Assembly: GCA_009602725.1 (NCBI GenBank)
Contig: WELB01000016.1
Span: 651,796-715,795 of the forward strand
DNA: 64,000 nt
Direction: 5' to 3'
DNA from: Spirogloea muscicola
Lineage: Eukaryota > Streptophyta > Zygnematophyceae > Spirogloeales > Spirogloeaceae
Shown here piece by piece: positions 44,721 to 56,200 of this stretch. Both the position numbers and the translations under genes were made by a program. Position 1 is the stretch's first letter, and every line of letters begins with the position of its first letter. The notes under the pieces were generated by a model. The model was not told the origin of the DNA, ran no database searches, and was given only the letters and a program-made list of their open reading frames with translations.

Positions 44721-45357
44721 ACTGATGAGTCTGGAAGACTAGGCGGGCCCATTGTCAATCTGTGGATAGCGCAGCCGCGGACCTCGGCAGGTCAACAATA
44801 GCCATAGATGAGTCCGGGACACACGAACCAGCTGAAGAGGCTTGTCTTGCTGCGCAAAGGGACTCACAAAACAGTGCCGGCTGGCCTGAAGGCTTTTGGC
44901 AGAGATCCAGGATTTGAGCCGCATGAATAAAGGCATGCAGACGACCTGTTAGCGCGACACGGCAGCGGTGTCCGCTGCCCAGGTGGACGTGCGGGTGCCA
45001 CGCCCGCCCGTGGCCAGCGTCCCGAAACATTCCGACAGCCTGCCTGCGGGATGTGGGCAGCGGGGCGGTCAACCTGGGCACGGGGTAGCTTGACAACGTC
45101 GCTGGGCGAGGCCGCGAATCAGAACCGTGGGCTAATGCGGCGCCCGGGGTGGGCGGGGGCGGCACGGCGCGCCGTCCGCCTGTAACGAGAGCTATGCCAC
45201 TCTGAGCCGTTAACACTGCAAAGCGAGTGCAGCAGTGGGCTACAAAGCCTGAAAGGGCCCTGAGGTAACATAACGGCAAGCGGCGCTCGCAGGAAGTTGG
45301 CCCCTCGGCCCCCCACTTGACCCCAGCACTGCGGCTCCCCTCGACTCAGTTACTCCC

Positions 45358-45395
<38 letters not shown>

Positions 45396-48189
45396 GCCGC
45401 CGCTGTGGGTCTACTGCGGCTTCGACCCCACCGCCGAGAGCCTCCACCTCGGTGCGCCCCNGCCGGCGGCGAGCCTCCGCTGCCCAGCGCCGGCTCGCCG
45501 CCGGGCAGCCACCTGGCCACCTCCCACCTCCCACCTGTACGCGACGTGCCTCTCGCCCGCCGCCACCGCCTCCGCGCGCCCTCATCCTGCCCCCGCCGCC
45601 GCCGCGCCTCCGCGGAGCTCTCTACTCCGGGCTATGGTCGCCAGCGCCGCGGTCCATGCCGGGTTGCGGAGCCACGCCCTGCGCCGCCCTTCTGCTGGAG
45701 GACATGGCGGCCACGCTCGCGAGGCACGGCCATGCATGCAGCACGCCAGGCCGCGGCGGCCGCGCGCGCAGACCAATTGCTTGGGCTGTGGACGGCGCCT
45801 TTCCAGGCAAGCGTGCTGGCCAGCACGCTTGCAGCCGGACCCACCTTGCAGTGTGCACTCGCCGCTTGCGGGGCTCATGTCCTGCCGACTCTGATGCTGG
45901 CAGCTTCGCATATCAGATAGTTGCCCGCTTACGTGCTGCGACGCTCGCGGTGTCACCGCCAACGACCTCATCCGAAAGGCTGTGCCTGACAGCCTGCGCC
46001 CCTCACTTGCACAGGTGTACAACCACTTGACGAGGGCGACCAGAGCTCCCCAGCCAATGGCCGGTTGGACGCGACACATGCGTTGGTCATGAAGAACATG
46101 CGGCCAAGTTCGACAATGTCGTGCAACAGCACCCGGTTGACCGGCATCTTGCAGCCTTGAGGCCGTCAGAACGTCTTCCAGTGTTGCTGCCCAAGCACTC
46201 GTCCCCTGCTCACCCCCTCTTAGGTCTGTGCCGTTCCAAAGCTCCTCTACAAAGGTCGGCTCACGCGACCTTGGAGACAGGAGAAAACTGCCTAACCGCT
46301 TTAGCAGGCTGCGCCAGCCCTGCGCTTGCTTACCTCGTCGTGCAGAAGCCTTCTCCGTCGGGCGCGTGCAGCGCTGGCCAGGAGAGCAGGGCACCGCAGG
46401 GCAGAAGGTCTTGGCGCGGGCCTTCTGCGCGGCTGTGGCAAAGACACGAGCACACTTAAGATTTTCAGCTTCTAAGGGTGCCAGGGAGTTGCAGAGAAAG
46501 ACGAGGGGCCTGAGCTTCCCGGGCTGGGATATGGAAATCCATCGTCATTGATTCACAGAGACAATAGTCCGAGAGGTCAGAAGCATCAAGCTGGCATCTT
46601 GCAGGATCAGGCTGACCGCGACCTTCTGCGGCATCGATGACGGCAGCAGCTGCATTCCAGTATCGAAACGGCCTTGGCTGCTGCTCTGCACTCGGCTTTG
46701 TCGAGCACGTCCACGAGGTCTTTGGCCCTGTTGGCTGCATCACCTTCCTTTGCAGGTGTCTGCAGGTCAGAGAGCACACAGCATGTGGACCGCTAGAAGG
46801 CAACAGAAATCATAGAGGTTCACAGGCTGTGCCCTCTGACTTGCAGACACCTGCAGAGGAAGGCAATGCACCCAAGGGGGCCAAAAATGTCGTCAACGTG
46901 CTCGACAAAGCGCAGTGCAGAGCAGCAGGCTAAGGCCGTTCCGTTAGTGGAGAGCAGCTTCTGCCGCCGTCGATGCCGCGGAAGGTTGAGGTCAGCCTGA
47001 TCCTGCAAGATGCCAGCTTGATGCTTCTGACTTCTTGATTTCTTTTTGTGAAATGTCGATGTGTATCACATCCCTGCCCGAGAGGCTCAGGCCCCTCGTC
47101 TTCTCCTGCGGCTCCCTGGCACACTCGAAAGCTGAGATATCCAAGTGCGCCGGTGTCTTTGCCACAGCCGCGGGAAAGGCCCGCGTTAAGAACTCCTGCC
47201 ATGCCGTGCCCTACTGTCCTGGACAGTGCTGCACGCACCAACGGAAGGCTTCACTCGACGAGGCGAACAAGCGCAGCGCTGGCGCAGCCTGCTAAAGTGG
47301 TCAGGCAGTATTCTCCTGTCTCCCCAGGCGTAAAGCGACCTTGTCAGACGAGCTTTGCAACGGTTTGGGATGCTTACTAGGACTGCCGGATGGTGCTGAC
47401 CAGGTCCTTGCATGCTGAGCCGCCTGTCCCGCATGGCTGCTTGCAGTCACTGCTGGTGCTGCACGTACCTGATCGTTGCCGTGCTGTTGCATGGGCGTCC
47501 ACCGCATCCGATGACTGCTGCAGAGCACCCTGACTGCGCATGTTGCTCAGCTCTGCCGCTTGTCTCAGCAGGCAGCGAGGCAAGCGGAGGTAAATGGCGG
47601 GGGGAGGAAGCCCGTGAAATTGCAGAGCTGCAGAGGACTTTGGTCCACAAGCGGCTGGCAATGACGTCTTTTGGGCGAGTCTTCACACCCTCAGCGTGAG
47701 GCACTCGACTCAGCTCCACAACATGCATCCCTGCTGGCCACTGCACCCAAGCTTTCTCGTGCTTCTCCACTGCAGCAATGCCTGCATGAACAACATTGGT
47801 CCTGCGTGTGCTGAGCATGAGCATTGCAGACTCGCACGGCCCATGTCATCATCACGTCTCCCTGCACACCTGAGCAGGTCCACAAAGCCCTCATCTTTCA
47901 GCGTTTCAGCTGCACACCAGTCACCTGCACCACATGCGTGCCAGGTCAGTGTTCAGTGCCCTCACAGCAAGTACGCCAAGCAGCACATAGTAGCACCTTG
48001 TGGTCTTGCTATCACTGCTGCACCAAACTGCTTGCTTTCCTTAGCATGCGTAAGCTGTCCTGGCCATAGTGCCGCTTGACGAAGCATGGTAAAGACGTCC
48101 CATAGGCAGGGCGCAATCTGCAGGCCATACACTGCAACCATTTGATCTCATGCACCTAAAGCTACCGCTGTGCTTGCTGGTCGCAGTTG
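44721..48189 (+). pseudogene. TPX2-like unit, subtype 2, with internal fold-back
   Basis: The promoter-like part runs from 45000 to 45420. A GC-rich first exon with ATG 45704 begins MAATLARHGHACSTPGRGG and ends at a GC-type donor (CCAG|GCAAGC). An exon-2-like start lies at 46015 (VYNHLTRATRAPQPM) but soon meets stops. An exon-3 equivalent lies at 47168-47262 and an exon-4 equivalent at about 47543-47699. The latter contains REIAELQRTLVHKRLAMTSF but is out of frame with its own upstream half. Between them lies the 46.2-47.4 kb palindrome. It is not a working TPX2 gene as it stands. Confidence 0.5.
46235..47365. repeat. Palindrome in TPX2-like unit, arms about 550 bp, spacer about 40 bp
   Basis: The left arm (46235-46787) is the reverse complement of the right arm (46826-47365). 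The inner ends carry TGCAGGTCAGAGAGCACA and its mirror at 46833-46852. The arms span the exon-3 equivalent and its flanking introns. The outer ends share GACAGGAG and TTCTCCTGTCTC around 46277 and 47311. Confidence 0.8.
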
Positions 48190-49075
48190 AGGCATTTGGT
48201 TACCCACAACGTCGCTCTGCTGATGACACCCACCCTTGCGTCTCAGTCGTCGTTCTGCTAAGAGACAGCTGCTCTTGCTTCTTGATCACACATTGAACTC
48301 ATCCCACAATATCAAATGTCTTGTCCAAAAGCAGCAGATCGTGTGGTGGCTGGTCAATCCGGTTGTCGTCAAATCGCCTCTTCCGCAGATCGATCATGGA
48401 CCATGGTGTACTCATGCTGCTAGTTACTCGGACTTGATGTTGCTCACTCGTGGGTACTGAGCTTCCATCTGCAGTCCTATAGTGTCTAGATGTGTCATTT
48501 TCTTTTTCGGCACCTTTGGCTCTTTCCACCTTGTCCATTCTTTTTGGGCTGGCCTTTCCCAGCCCCTACCCTTCGTGGGCGAGCAATTCCTTTCTTTCGA
48601 AAACAGCCCTTCTCTTCAAAGGCATGGCGTCCATGCTCACAGCCAATCTTCACTTGGGCGTATTACCTGGCTGAATCAATGTATGAGCCTGGCTGCAAGT
48701 TCTGAGCTCAATACTCTGAAGCTTTGGGCGTGAACCACAAGTGAACTACAAAGCTTGTCAGCCTTGTTGTGACGACCCCACTCCTATGCAAAGATTGAGG
48801 TGTTGGCACGCCCTTGTTGGACTCAAACGTCGAGGATTCAAGGGCGCAACCCCCACACAGTGAAGGACTACGTATAGTATGCAGCGGAATGCCTTGCCCT
48901 GAGGCGCTGCCTATGTGTGGCGTCTCCACGTCCTGGGCACAAGCCAGCAGATGTCCCCGCAGGGGAGCAGGCATGGGCTTCTTACAGAGAACCCAAAAGT
49001 GAACCGCGGCTGCGGGCTGCGGTGACGGGCTGCAGCAGCAGGCAGCAGCAGGGCTGTGGCGCCGCAGCCTGTTAG
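48190..49075 (+). repeat. Inter-gene part of the tandem unit with an inserted LINE tail
   Basis: Matches 39743-40855. A LINE 3' end of about 200 bp (48405-48600, ending SDLMLLTRGY, then GGGCTGGCCTTTCCCAGCCC) is present here but absent from the sister unit near 40370. The segment 48790-49075 is the third full copy of the 280-bp dispersed repeat. Confidence 0.65.
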
Positions 49076-49229
49076 TGGCTTAAAGTGGGAATGGCCGTGT
49101 CCGGGCTTGAACACTGGACCTCAAGAAGAGAGGCGGGGGTCCTTGCTGAGCTGAGCAAGGCTGAGGAGCAGGGCATGCAACTTGGCAACGGCGGTGAGCA
49201 GAGGTGGACAGCTTGCGTGGCGGGGGCCA

Positions 49230-49690
49230 CGCGCGGGGGCCGCGGAGCCGGCTCGGCGGCCCTCGCGCGCACGGGCTGGCCGGGGGAGGAGAGCGCGGGA
49301 GATTCGTGGGTCCCCAGGGGGCCAAGATGCCGTTGGGGCTTTGACCATGGCGGGCCGCTGACCGGGCGGTGAGTGGAGGTGCCGTGGCGGGCCCACGCGC
49401 GGGGGCCCGCATAGCCAGTAGCTTTCCCGCGCGCACGGGCTGGCGGGAAGAGGAAGCGCGGGAGATTCGTTCGCCCCGGCAGCCAAGGTGCCCCGGGGTT
49501 TTGACCTTGGTGGGGCTGTCGCGGGAGATTCGTGGGGCCCCAGGGGCCAAGATGCTGTGGGGTTTTGACCTTGGCGGGGCCGCGGGCAGGGGGCTGATCG
49601 GGCCGCTTGGGGGAAGGGGCAGGAGCGTGCACTGAGTGACCGGTGCCGGAGCGGGGCGAGTACAAAGGCCAGGGGAGCCCGCCCCCAGCC
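49230..49690 (+). promoter_or_regulatory. Promoter of TPX2-like copy B
   Basis: It has one copy of the 74-bp E2F-like repeat (TTTCCCGC at 49423-49430, opposed GCGGGAAG), GGGGCCAAGATGC boxes shared with copy A, TTGGCGGGG at about 49570 and GAGTACAAAGGCC at about 49659 at the TATA position. Copy A has two of the 74-bp repeats, so repeat number varies between units. Confidence 0.5.
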
Positions 49691-49992
49691 GCCATTCCAG
49701 CCCCCTCGCCACCCCCGCGCCCCGCTCGCCNGCGCGCCGCCTCTCCGCGCGCCTCTCCCCCTGCGCCACCGCCGCCGGCCTGCCGCCGCTGCTCAGCCCC
49801 TGCTCGCCGCTGTCCGGCCTGGGCCTCCTGCTGCTCAAGGCTCGCCACTCCCCCTCAGCCGCCGCCGCCAAGCCGCCTGCTCCCGCCCCCGCCGCCAACG
49901 CGCCACCGACGAGCTCTTTGCCGTCGGCCCTGGTCGCCAGCGCCGCGCGCGTCGCCGCCGACTCCAAGCGCGCTCGGCCGGTGCCGCGGTAC

Positions 49993-51121
49993 ATGGCGGC
50001 TACGTTCGCGAGCACGGCCATGGCAGCACGCTTGCCCGCGGAGGCCACGCCCAGAGACTGGCCGCTTGCGCTCCGCCAGACCCCCGCCCGGGCAAGTCAC
50101 GACTGTCATGTCATGTCCCTGTGCCATGCAGCCGGCCCTGCGCGCTGCTTGTTGGCCTCTTGTCCTGCCAAGTCCGACGCTGGCAGCCTCGCAGGGGCTT
50201 GCCCGCTGATGGGCCGCCACGCTCGCCGTGTTGCCGTCGACAACATCGGGTGACCCGTTGTGCCTGACGGCCACTCCACTATACAGGTGTCGAGAATCTT
50301 GGCCAGGGCGACCGCATCTCCCCGCCCGACCCGGCCCGAGGCCGACAAGAGCTTCGGTGCTCATCACCCTGGGGCCAAGATGGTGCAACAGACACCTGTC
50401 GTCCCCATTCGGATTGCAACGGAGGACCGTTCGCCGCTCGGCGCAAGCTGTCAGGCCGCAGCCCCAGCTGTACTCCCGATTCCGATGCCGCAGAAGGCCG
50501 AGGTCAGCCTGATCCAGCAAGATGCCAGGATGCTTGATGCGTCGACTTCTTTCTTTTTGTTTGGTGAACAGATGATGATGGTCTTTATAGTCCTGCCCGA
50601 GAGGCTCAGGCCCCTCATCTTCTTCTGCGTCTATCTGGCACACTCACTGAAATGCCCGAGTGTGCCGGTGTCTTTGACACAGCCGCGCAAATGGCCCGCG
50701 CAAGGACGATCTGCCGTGCGGTGCCCTGTACTCTTGGCCAGCGCTGCACGTGCCCGACGGAGAAGATTTGTACACGATGAGGTAAACAAGCGTAGCGGCG
50801 AACCAGCCTGCTCACCCATGGTTAGGCAGTATCTTCCTGTCTCCCCTCGCATAAGTCGACCGTAAGAGACGAGCTTTATCAGGGCTGGAATGCTAGTAGG
50901 CCTGGCGGATGGTGCCGAGCATTACCTAACTGCTGCAAAGCACCATAACTGCGCAGGTTTGCCAGCTCCGCTTTTTACATAAGCTGGCAGCGAGGCAAGC
51001 GGACGTGGAGAAGTGGAAGGAGGAAGCCCAGGAGATTGCTGAGCTGCGTAGATTTCTCATTCACAAGCCGCTGCCTATGCCATCTTCCCGGCTAGTCTGT
51101 CAACCACACCGGTGTGGTTGA
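49993..51121 (+). CDS. TPX2-domain microtubule-associated protein, copy B
   Basis: Four exons, all phase 0 at their joins, give 192 residues without a stop: 49993-50091, 50287-50502, 50683-50781, 50957-51121. Exon 1 ends at a GC-AG donor (CGG|GCAAGT). Exon 2 has QQTPVVPIRIATEDRSPLG, like the P....AT..R units of TPX2 proteins. Exon 3 ends SAARARRRRFVHDE. Exon 4 reads KLAARQADVEKWKEEAQEI then AELRRFLIHKPLPMPS, the core of the TPX2 domain (charged helix, E(I)..LR..L..K..P.P). TPX2 proteins bind spindle microtubules and activate Aurora kinase; plant relatives also decorate cortical arrays. It is far shorter than TPX2 itself, so closer to WDL/TPXL-type proteins. Its last eight codons lie in a perfect palindrome and differ from the other copies. 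Confidence 0.6.
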
Positions 51122-51127
51122 CAGACT
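51094..51127. repeat. Perfect 34-bp palindrome at the TPX2-like stop codon
   Basis: AGTCTGTCAACCACACC is followed directly by its exact reverse complement, with no spacer. It replaces the shared ending TTTAGACCCCTCCCGTGA of sister copies and supplies the stop of copy B. It could form a strong hairpin in DNA or RNA. Confidence 0.9.
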
Positions 51128-51689
51128 CGAGGCACTGGACTCAGCTCCACAGGCGTGCATCCATGCTGGCCACTGCACCCAAGCTTTCTCGTGCTTCGCT
51201 GCCATGGCAACTCCATGAAAGAATAATGCAGTTCCTTCGTGTGCTGATGCAAGATCACTGCTGGTTTGCACGGCTTGTCTTTCGTTGGATCGAGCTGACA
51301 AAGTCTCGCTGCACATTTGACAGGTCCAAACGGAAACCGACTATCCCTAGACTTCCAGCATTCCAGCTGCTGGCCAGCCGCCAGCACCACGTACATGCGA
51401 GGTCAGTGCTCTGTGCCTCAGAGCAGACACGCCCAGCAGCACAAAGTGACACCTTGTGTCTTGCTTTTATTGCTGCACCAAGCTGCTGACTGTTCTTAGC
51501 ATGCCTGACCTGTCCTGGTTATTGTGCCGCTTGTCGAGGCCGGTAGATACGTCCCATTTGCAGTGCATAAACTTCAGCCTTACCCCACGTACCTTCCACC
51601 TCATGCACCTAACGCGAAAGCTGTGCTTGGTTGTCGCAGTCGAGGCACTTGCATGTCCAGTGATAGCTGGTTTTGAGAGGCTGGTCCCC
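51128..51689 (+). repeat. 3' flank of TPX2-like unit B
   Basis: Colinear with 43494-44029, including CACTGCACCCAAGCTTTCTC. No gene is recognised in it. Confidence 0.5.
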
Positions 51690-52370
51690 ACTTGGCTCAG
51701 ACGAATATTGCTGGAACTCGGCTCCATCAACCTTCACGACATTCTACACTGATTCACTAGGCAGTCTTGCACTGGTTGCTCACGACTCGCGTACCAAGCA
51801 TGTTAATAGTAAATATCAATTTCTTAGATAGCCTGTGTACAGAATGTAGCATGTTTTCTTCAGTCAGGCGCCGGCCTTCGGTGAGGAGAAGGAGGAGACC
51901 CACCAAACCAGGCTTGGCCAATCTGAGTATCCAACTTTGGTGCTCTGCAAAGTCGAAAACGATGGCGGGGTTAGCTGAAATTATTGGTTAAATACCAGAA
52001 TTCCACTATATTCCACTATATTCCACTTATTGTGCTGCTTTATCACACCAAGAATTGTATTCCGGTATGGGCACAGCATATGGGTACAAAGCCACATCGT
52101 GTGACATGCCGAACACCACTTCATGCAAGCGCGGTGCCTTTCTCTCTCAAGTACTCGTATGTCTGGGCTGCTTACCCTTCCACTTGCTTTGCTCTTGCTT
52201 GCACTCGCTTGAGTCTGGACTGTTCTTGTCTGGCTACTGCTTCTCCTTTCATCAACATATCCGTCAATCTAGAAACTCAACTTTTGGCACGGATCCTTCT
52301 TCTGGCAAAAGCTAATACTCGTCAATCGCAAAACACAGAGAGCACAGAGAATGATGAGTCCGGAAGACTG
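51690..52370 (+). mobile_element. Copia fragment: pol end, LTR and gag start (fossil), sister of 44.0-44.7 kb
   Basis: The parts and switch point are the same as at 44030-44720: an RNase H end to about 51855, an LTR from about 51865 to 52250, then the start of the internal region, then TPX2-unit sequence at GATGAGTCCGGAAGAC. It is broken and old, and was carried along by tandem duplication. Confidence 0.7.
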
Positions 52371-53238
52371 GGCGGGCCCATTGTCAATTTGTGGACAGCG
52401 CAGCCGCGGACCTCGGCAGCTCGGCAATGGCCATAGATGAGTCCGGAGGACACACGAACCAGCTGAAGCGGCTTGTCTTGCTGTGCAAAGGGACTCACGA
52501 AATTAGTGCCGGCTGGCCTGGAGCGCTTTTGGCAGAGATCCAGGATATGAGCGGCCTGAACACCGGCATGCAGACAACCGGATAGCGCAACACGCCAGCA
52601 GTGTCCGCTGCCCGGGCGGACGTGCGGGCGCCACGCCCGCCGGTGGCCAGCGGCCCGAAGCTTCTCGACAGCCTGCCTGCGGGATGGCGGGCCACGGGGC
52701 GGCCAATTCGGGCGCGGGTAGCTTGACGACGAGGCTGGGCGAGGCCACGAATCAGAACCGTGGGCTAATGTCGCGCCTTGGGGTGGTGGGTGGGGCGGCT
52801 TAGCGCGCCGTGCGCATGAGACAAGAAGCAGGCCACTTAAGCCGTTACACTGTTCAGGCGAAAGAAGAAAGCGCGGCCAGATTGACTCGTGGCTGCGAGA
52901 GGCCAGCCCAAAAAATGGACAAGGTCTGAAGGAGCCGGATGGCAAAAGCCGTTGCAGAAAGTGGGCTATATAACCCGAAGCCCAATGCTAAGGGACCCTG
53001 AGGTACCACACGGCAAACGGCCCGCGCAGCAAGTTGGCCCCCCACTCGGGCACCGCGGCTTCCCCTCGGCTCAGTCCCTCGCCCAGGCTTTCATCCCCTC
53101 GCCGCCGCCGCCGCTGCGCCGCCGCCCTGCGCGCCACCGCCCTGCGCGCCACCGCCGGTGCGCCGCTGCCATGACCGCCGCCGCCATGCGCGCCGCACTG
53201 GCGCCGCTGCAACTGCCCGCGCGCCGCCACTCCGCGGG
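52371..53238 (+). pseudogene. TPX2-like unit, subtype 2, 5' part, cut by a copia insertion
   Basis: Matches 44721-45590 and 57471-58080: GTCCGGAGGACACACGAACC, then CGGGCGGACGTGCGGGCGCC, then a GC-rich first-exon block (CCATGACCGCCGCCGCCATG at 53170). A minus-oriented LINE hairpin module (about 52858-52950) is inserted here and is absent from the sister unit at 45225. The block ends where the LTR of the next element starts. Confidence 0.6.
52964..52976 (+). promoter_or_regulatory. TATA-like element of the subtype 2 unit
   Basis: GGCTATATAACCC lies about 130 bp upstream of the GC-rich first-exon block. The sister copy at 45237 has GGCTACAAAGCC in the same place, so the box is lost there. Weak evidence from sequence and position only. 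Confidence 0.35.
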
Positions 53239-56200
53239 TGTGGGATTTTGATCGTCAGCCAGGCGGTGGCCTTTGGTGAGGAGAACGAGGATACCCACCG
53301 ATTCCGGCTTGGCCACCTTGAGTAAGCTATTTCAGTGCTCTGCAAAGTCGAAGGAGACTCGGGGGTGGCAGAGGTGGCAGGCCCAATACCAGATTGCTTC
53401 ATTCCACTAGACACTTAGTGCGCTGCTTTGTCACGCCAAATGCCACTTTAATCAAGCGCCGTGCCTTGCTCTCTCAAAGACGTACTTCTGGCTTGCTCAT
53501 CATTCCACTGGCTTTGCTTTTGCTTGAAACCGCTTGTTTCTGGTCTGCTCTTGTCTGGCTACCGATTCTTCTCTCATCACCAAAGCTCACTCTACACATA
53601 TCTACTGATGACATGGATTCTTCTTCTGGCAAAGCTGTTACTTGTCAGATTGGAAACAGAGATCGAATAAATTTGGACACATCAGCACCATACGACATCA
53701 ATTTTCCTGCAGCAACGGAACGCATGATTCCTCTGGACATGGAAATTGACCATGCTTCTTCAGGATCGCAATCTTTTGGGAAGTCGTTGATGGCTCACTG
53801 GCTGCTCATCGTCCATATGACAACCGGTCGATGGAAAATTAGAAGGTTTTGTCAACAGATTCTGTGAATGGAATGATAGCCGATTGACTCATGCATGGAA
53901 TCTAAGCAGAGCTAAAATCATGTATGATGACCTGATCTCTTTGTATGATAGACATTCTGTCATGAATCAATGATCTCTTAGAAAGAGATTCTACGATCAA
54001 GAATCGTTGGAATCAAAGTGCTATATCATGTCAGTGACAAATTCAATGCTTGAGTTGGAGAATCAGGACGCACAGGTCGGTAATCCTGTAGCCACGCACC
54101 CTTATTGCAAAAGAATACCTTTTTCTTACGGATCTGTTGCAAGTGTACTTGATAGCCAAGAGGAGCACTCGACGTTCGGAATTGTAGTGAGAGGCGCACT
54201 GCAAGAACTGAGTCGTAGATGTTTCAGCGGTCAGAAGAACATTCTGCAATCTGCACGTATGGCTAGTGATGTGAGCAGAGTTCTGATTTGCTTTTACTGC
54301 AAAGAGAAAGGTCATCACATCAAGGACTTTGTTTGAACGAAAGAATGCTCGGAGGGGGTAGGCCATTCGGCAACACCATGAGTTCAGAGGTACTTCCTCG
54401 TCCTCCTGCCTTGACAACCATTGAGCCAAAACTGTAGCGTAAAGGTCATGGACGTGGATACAGGAGCTCCAAACACACGTGCAACAATAGACTTCATTCC
54501 ACTTCTTTTGAGAACATCAAAGGCAAAGACGTAGTGTTCGAAATGGTAGTTCTCATGAAGTACGCGGTAAAGGAACCATTACAATATCAATGAATGTGGG
54601 GCAAGGACAGGTTGAGTGCACTCATCATGATGTCCTATATGTACCTGATCTGATGACTAACCTGTTTTCATTGCACGAATCTTCAAAGCCTTGCCAGATG
54701 GATGTCATGGTAACGTGGATAACACAGTAATAGGAAAATATAATACGAAGAGTAAGATGATTGCCAAGTCCATTTTCGACGGAGATTTGTTTCAAATGCT
54801 TTGTGAAGTCAATATGCCAATACAAGTAAGACTTTTATTGACAGTACAACTTGTGAATCTGCTCTTATGTGGCATTAACGGTCAGGGCATATAAATCTCA
54901 TACATAGCGAGCATGCAAGCTAATAACGTGGTACTTGGTTTGATTTTGATACACCTGAGCATGTCTGTGGAGGTTGTGCTCCAGGTCCGATGCATCGTCT
55001 ACCATTCTCACCATCATCATCTCGTCCCGCTGATCTTCTTGAAGTGGTTCATACTGTGGTCCAATGCAAATGACATCATGTAGTAGTCAAATATAGATTC
55101 TAATCGTCATTGATGACACTTCACGCTTTGTAACTTGCTACTTCTTGAAGACTAGAGATGAGTAAATATCCAGATCTAAGGAGTACAAAGCAGAAGCAGC
55201 AAATTTCACTGGGTAGATGATCAAAACATCCCGCATAGACAAAGGAGGTGAGTGCGGATCCCTTAACTCTGAATGCTACCTTAAAGAAAGTGGCATTAGA
55301 CACGGAAAGAGTCTCCCATACACCCCTCAACAGAATGGAGTTGCTGAGAGGTGGAATCGAACCAGTGTTGAAAGTGCACGATGCATGATGATATATGCAG
55401 CATATCTCACCACATGTCTGTGCTGAAGCCCTTTCCACAGCAGTGTACCGGAAGGATATACCATTGACAAGGACACTGCACAGAGTAACACCAGCGGAAG
55501 CGTGGAAGAAGGTAAAGCCAATTGTCTCGCATCTTATAGTATTTGAAAAGATGATTGTGTGCATACTCCTAAGGCAGTCAGCAGAACACTTGATCCAAGA
55601 AGTGCTAGATATGTATTTGTTGGATAAATTCTTAGAACCAAGGTAAGTTGCATATGGTAATGCACAAAAGGAAGGACTGGATTCTGATCCCAGTCCCAGT
55701 CTTAAGCCTCCATTTGATTGCTTCTTTCAATTAGTAATGACCTTGAAACATGACCTTGAAATGCATCAAATGGATGTTGTACGGCATTCTTCAATGGAAA
55801 CCTGGAGAATAACTATAAAGTGCAACATCCAGAAGGGCAAGTTGTGCAACGACAAGAAGATCTTGTCCGCAGGTTGCAGAAGTCGTTGTACGGTATGAAG
55901 CAAGCGCCGAGAGCACGGTACCAAACCTTGACCACGTCATATTGCAGAACAGTTTTTCTCGATCTCACTCCGAGATACAATCTACGTAAAGGGTTCAGGT
56001 ATCTGGCCTAGTATGTGACGATACGTTCATACTTTGCAAGAAAGCAATTGGAGACGTCAAAGAAGTATTAGCTTTAGAATCTGGATTGTCAGATTTAGGA
56101 GAGGTCAAACAAACATGAGGAGTGCAGGTTCTTAATGATAGTAACGCAAGAAATTGCAAATTGACCGGACTCATTGTCTACAATCTATTTTGAGAATCTA

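Noticed and set aside
45346-46394. Long minus-strand frames over the subtype 2 first exon (up to 270 codons)
   Set aside because: GC-block shadows; the TPX2-like reading and splice sites are on the plus strand.
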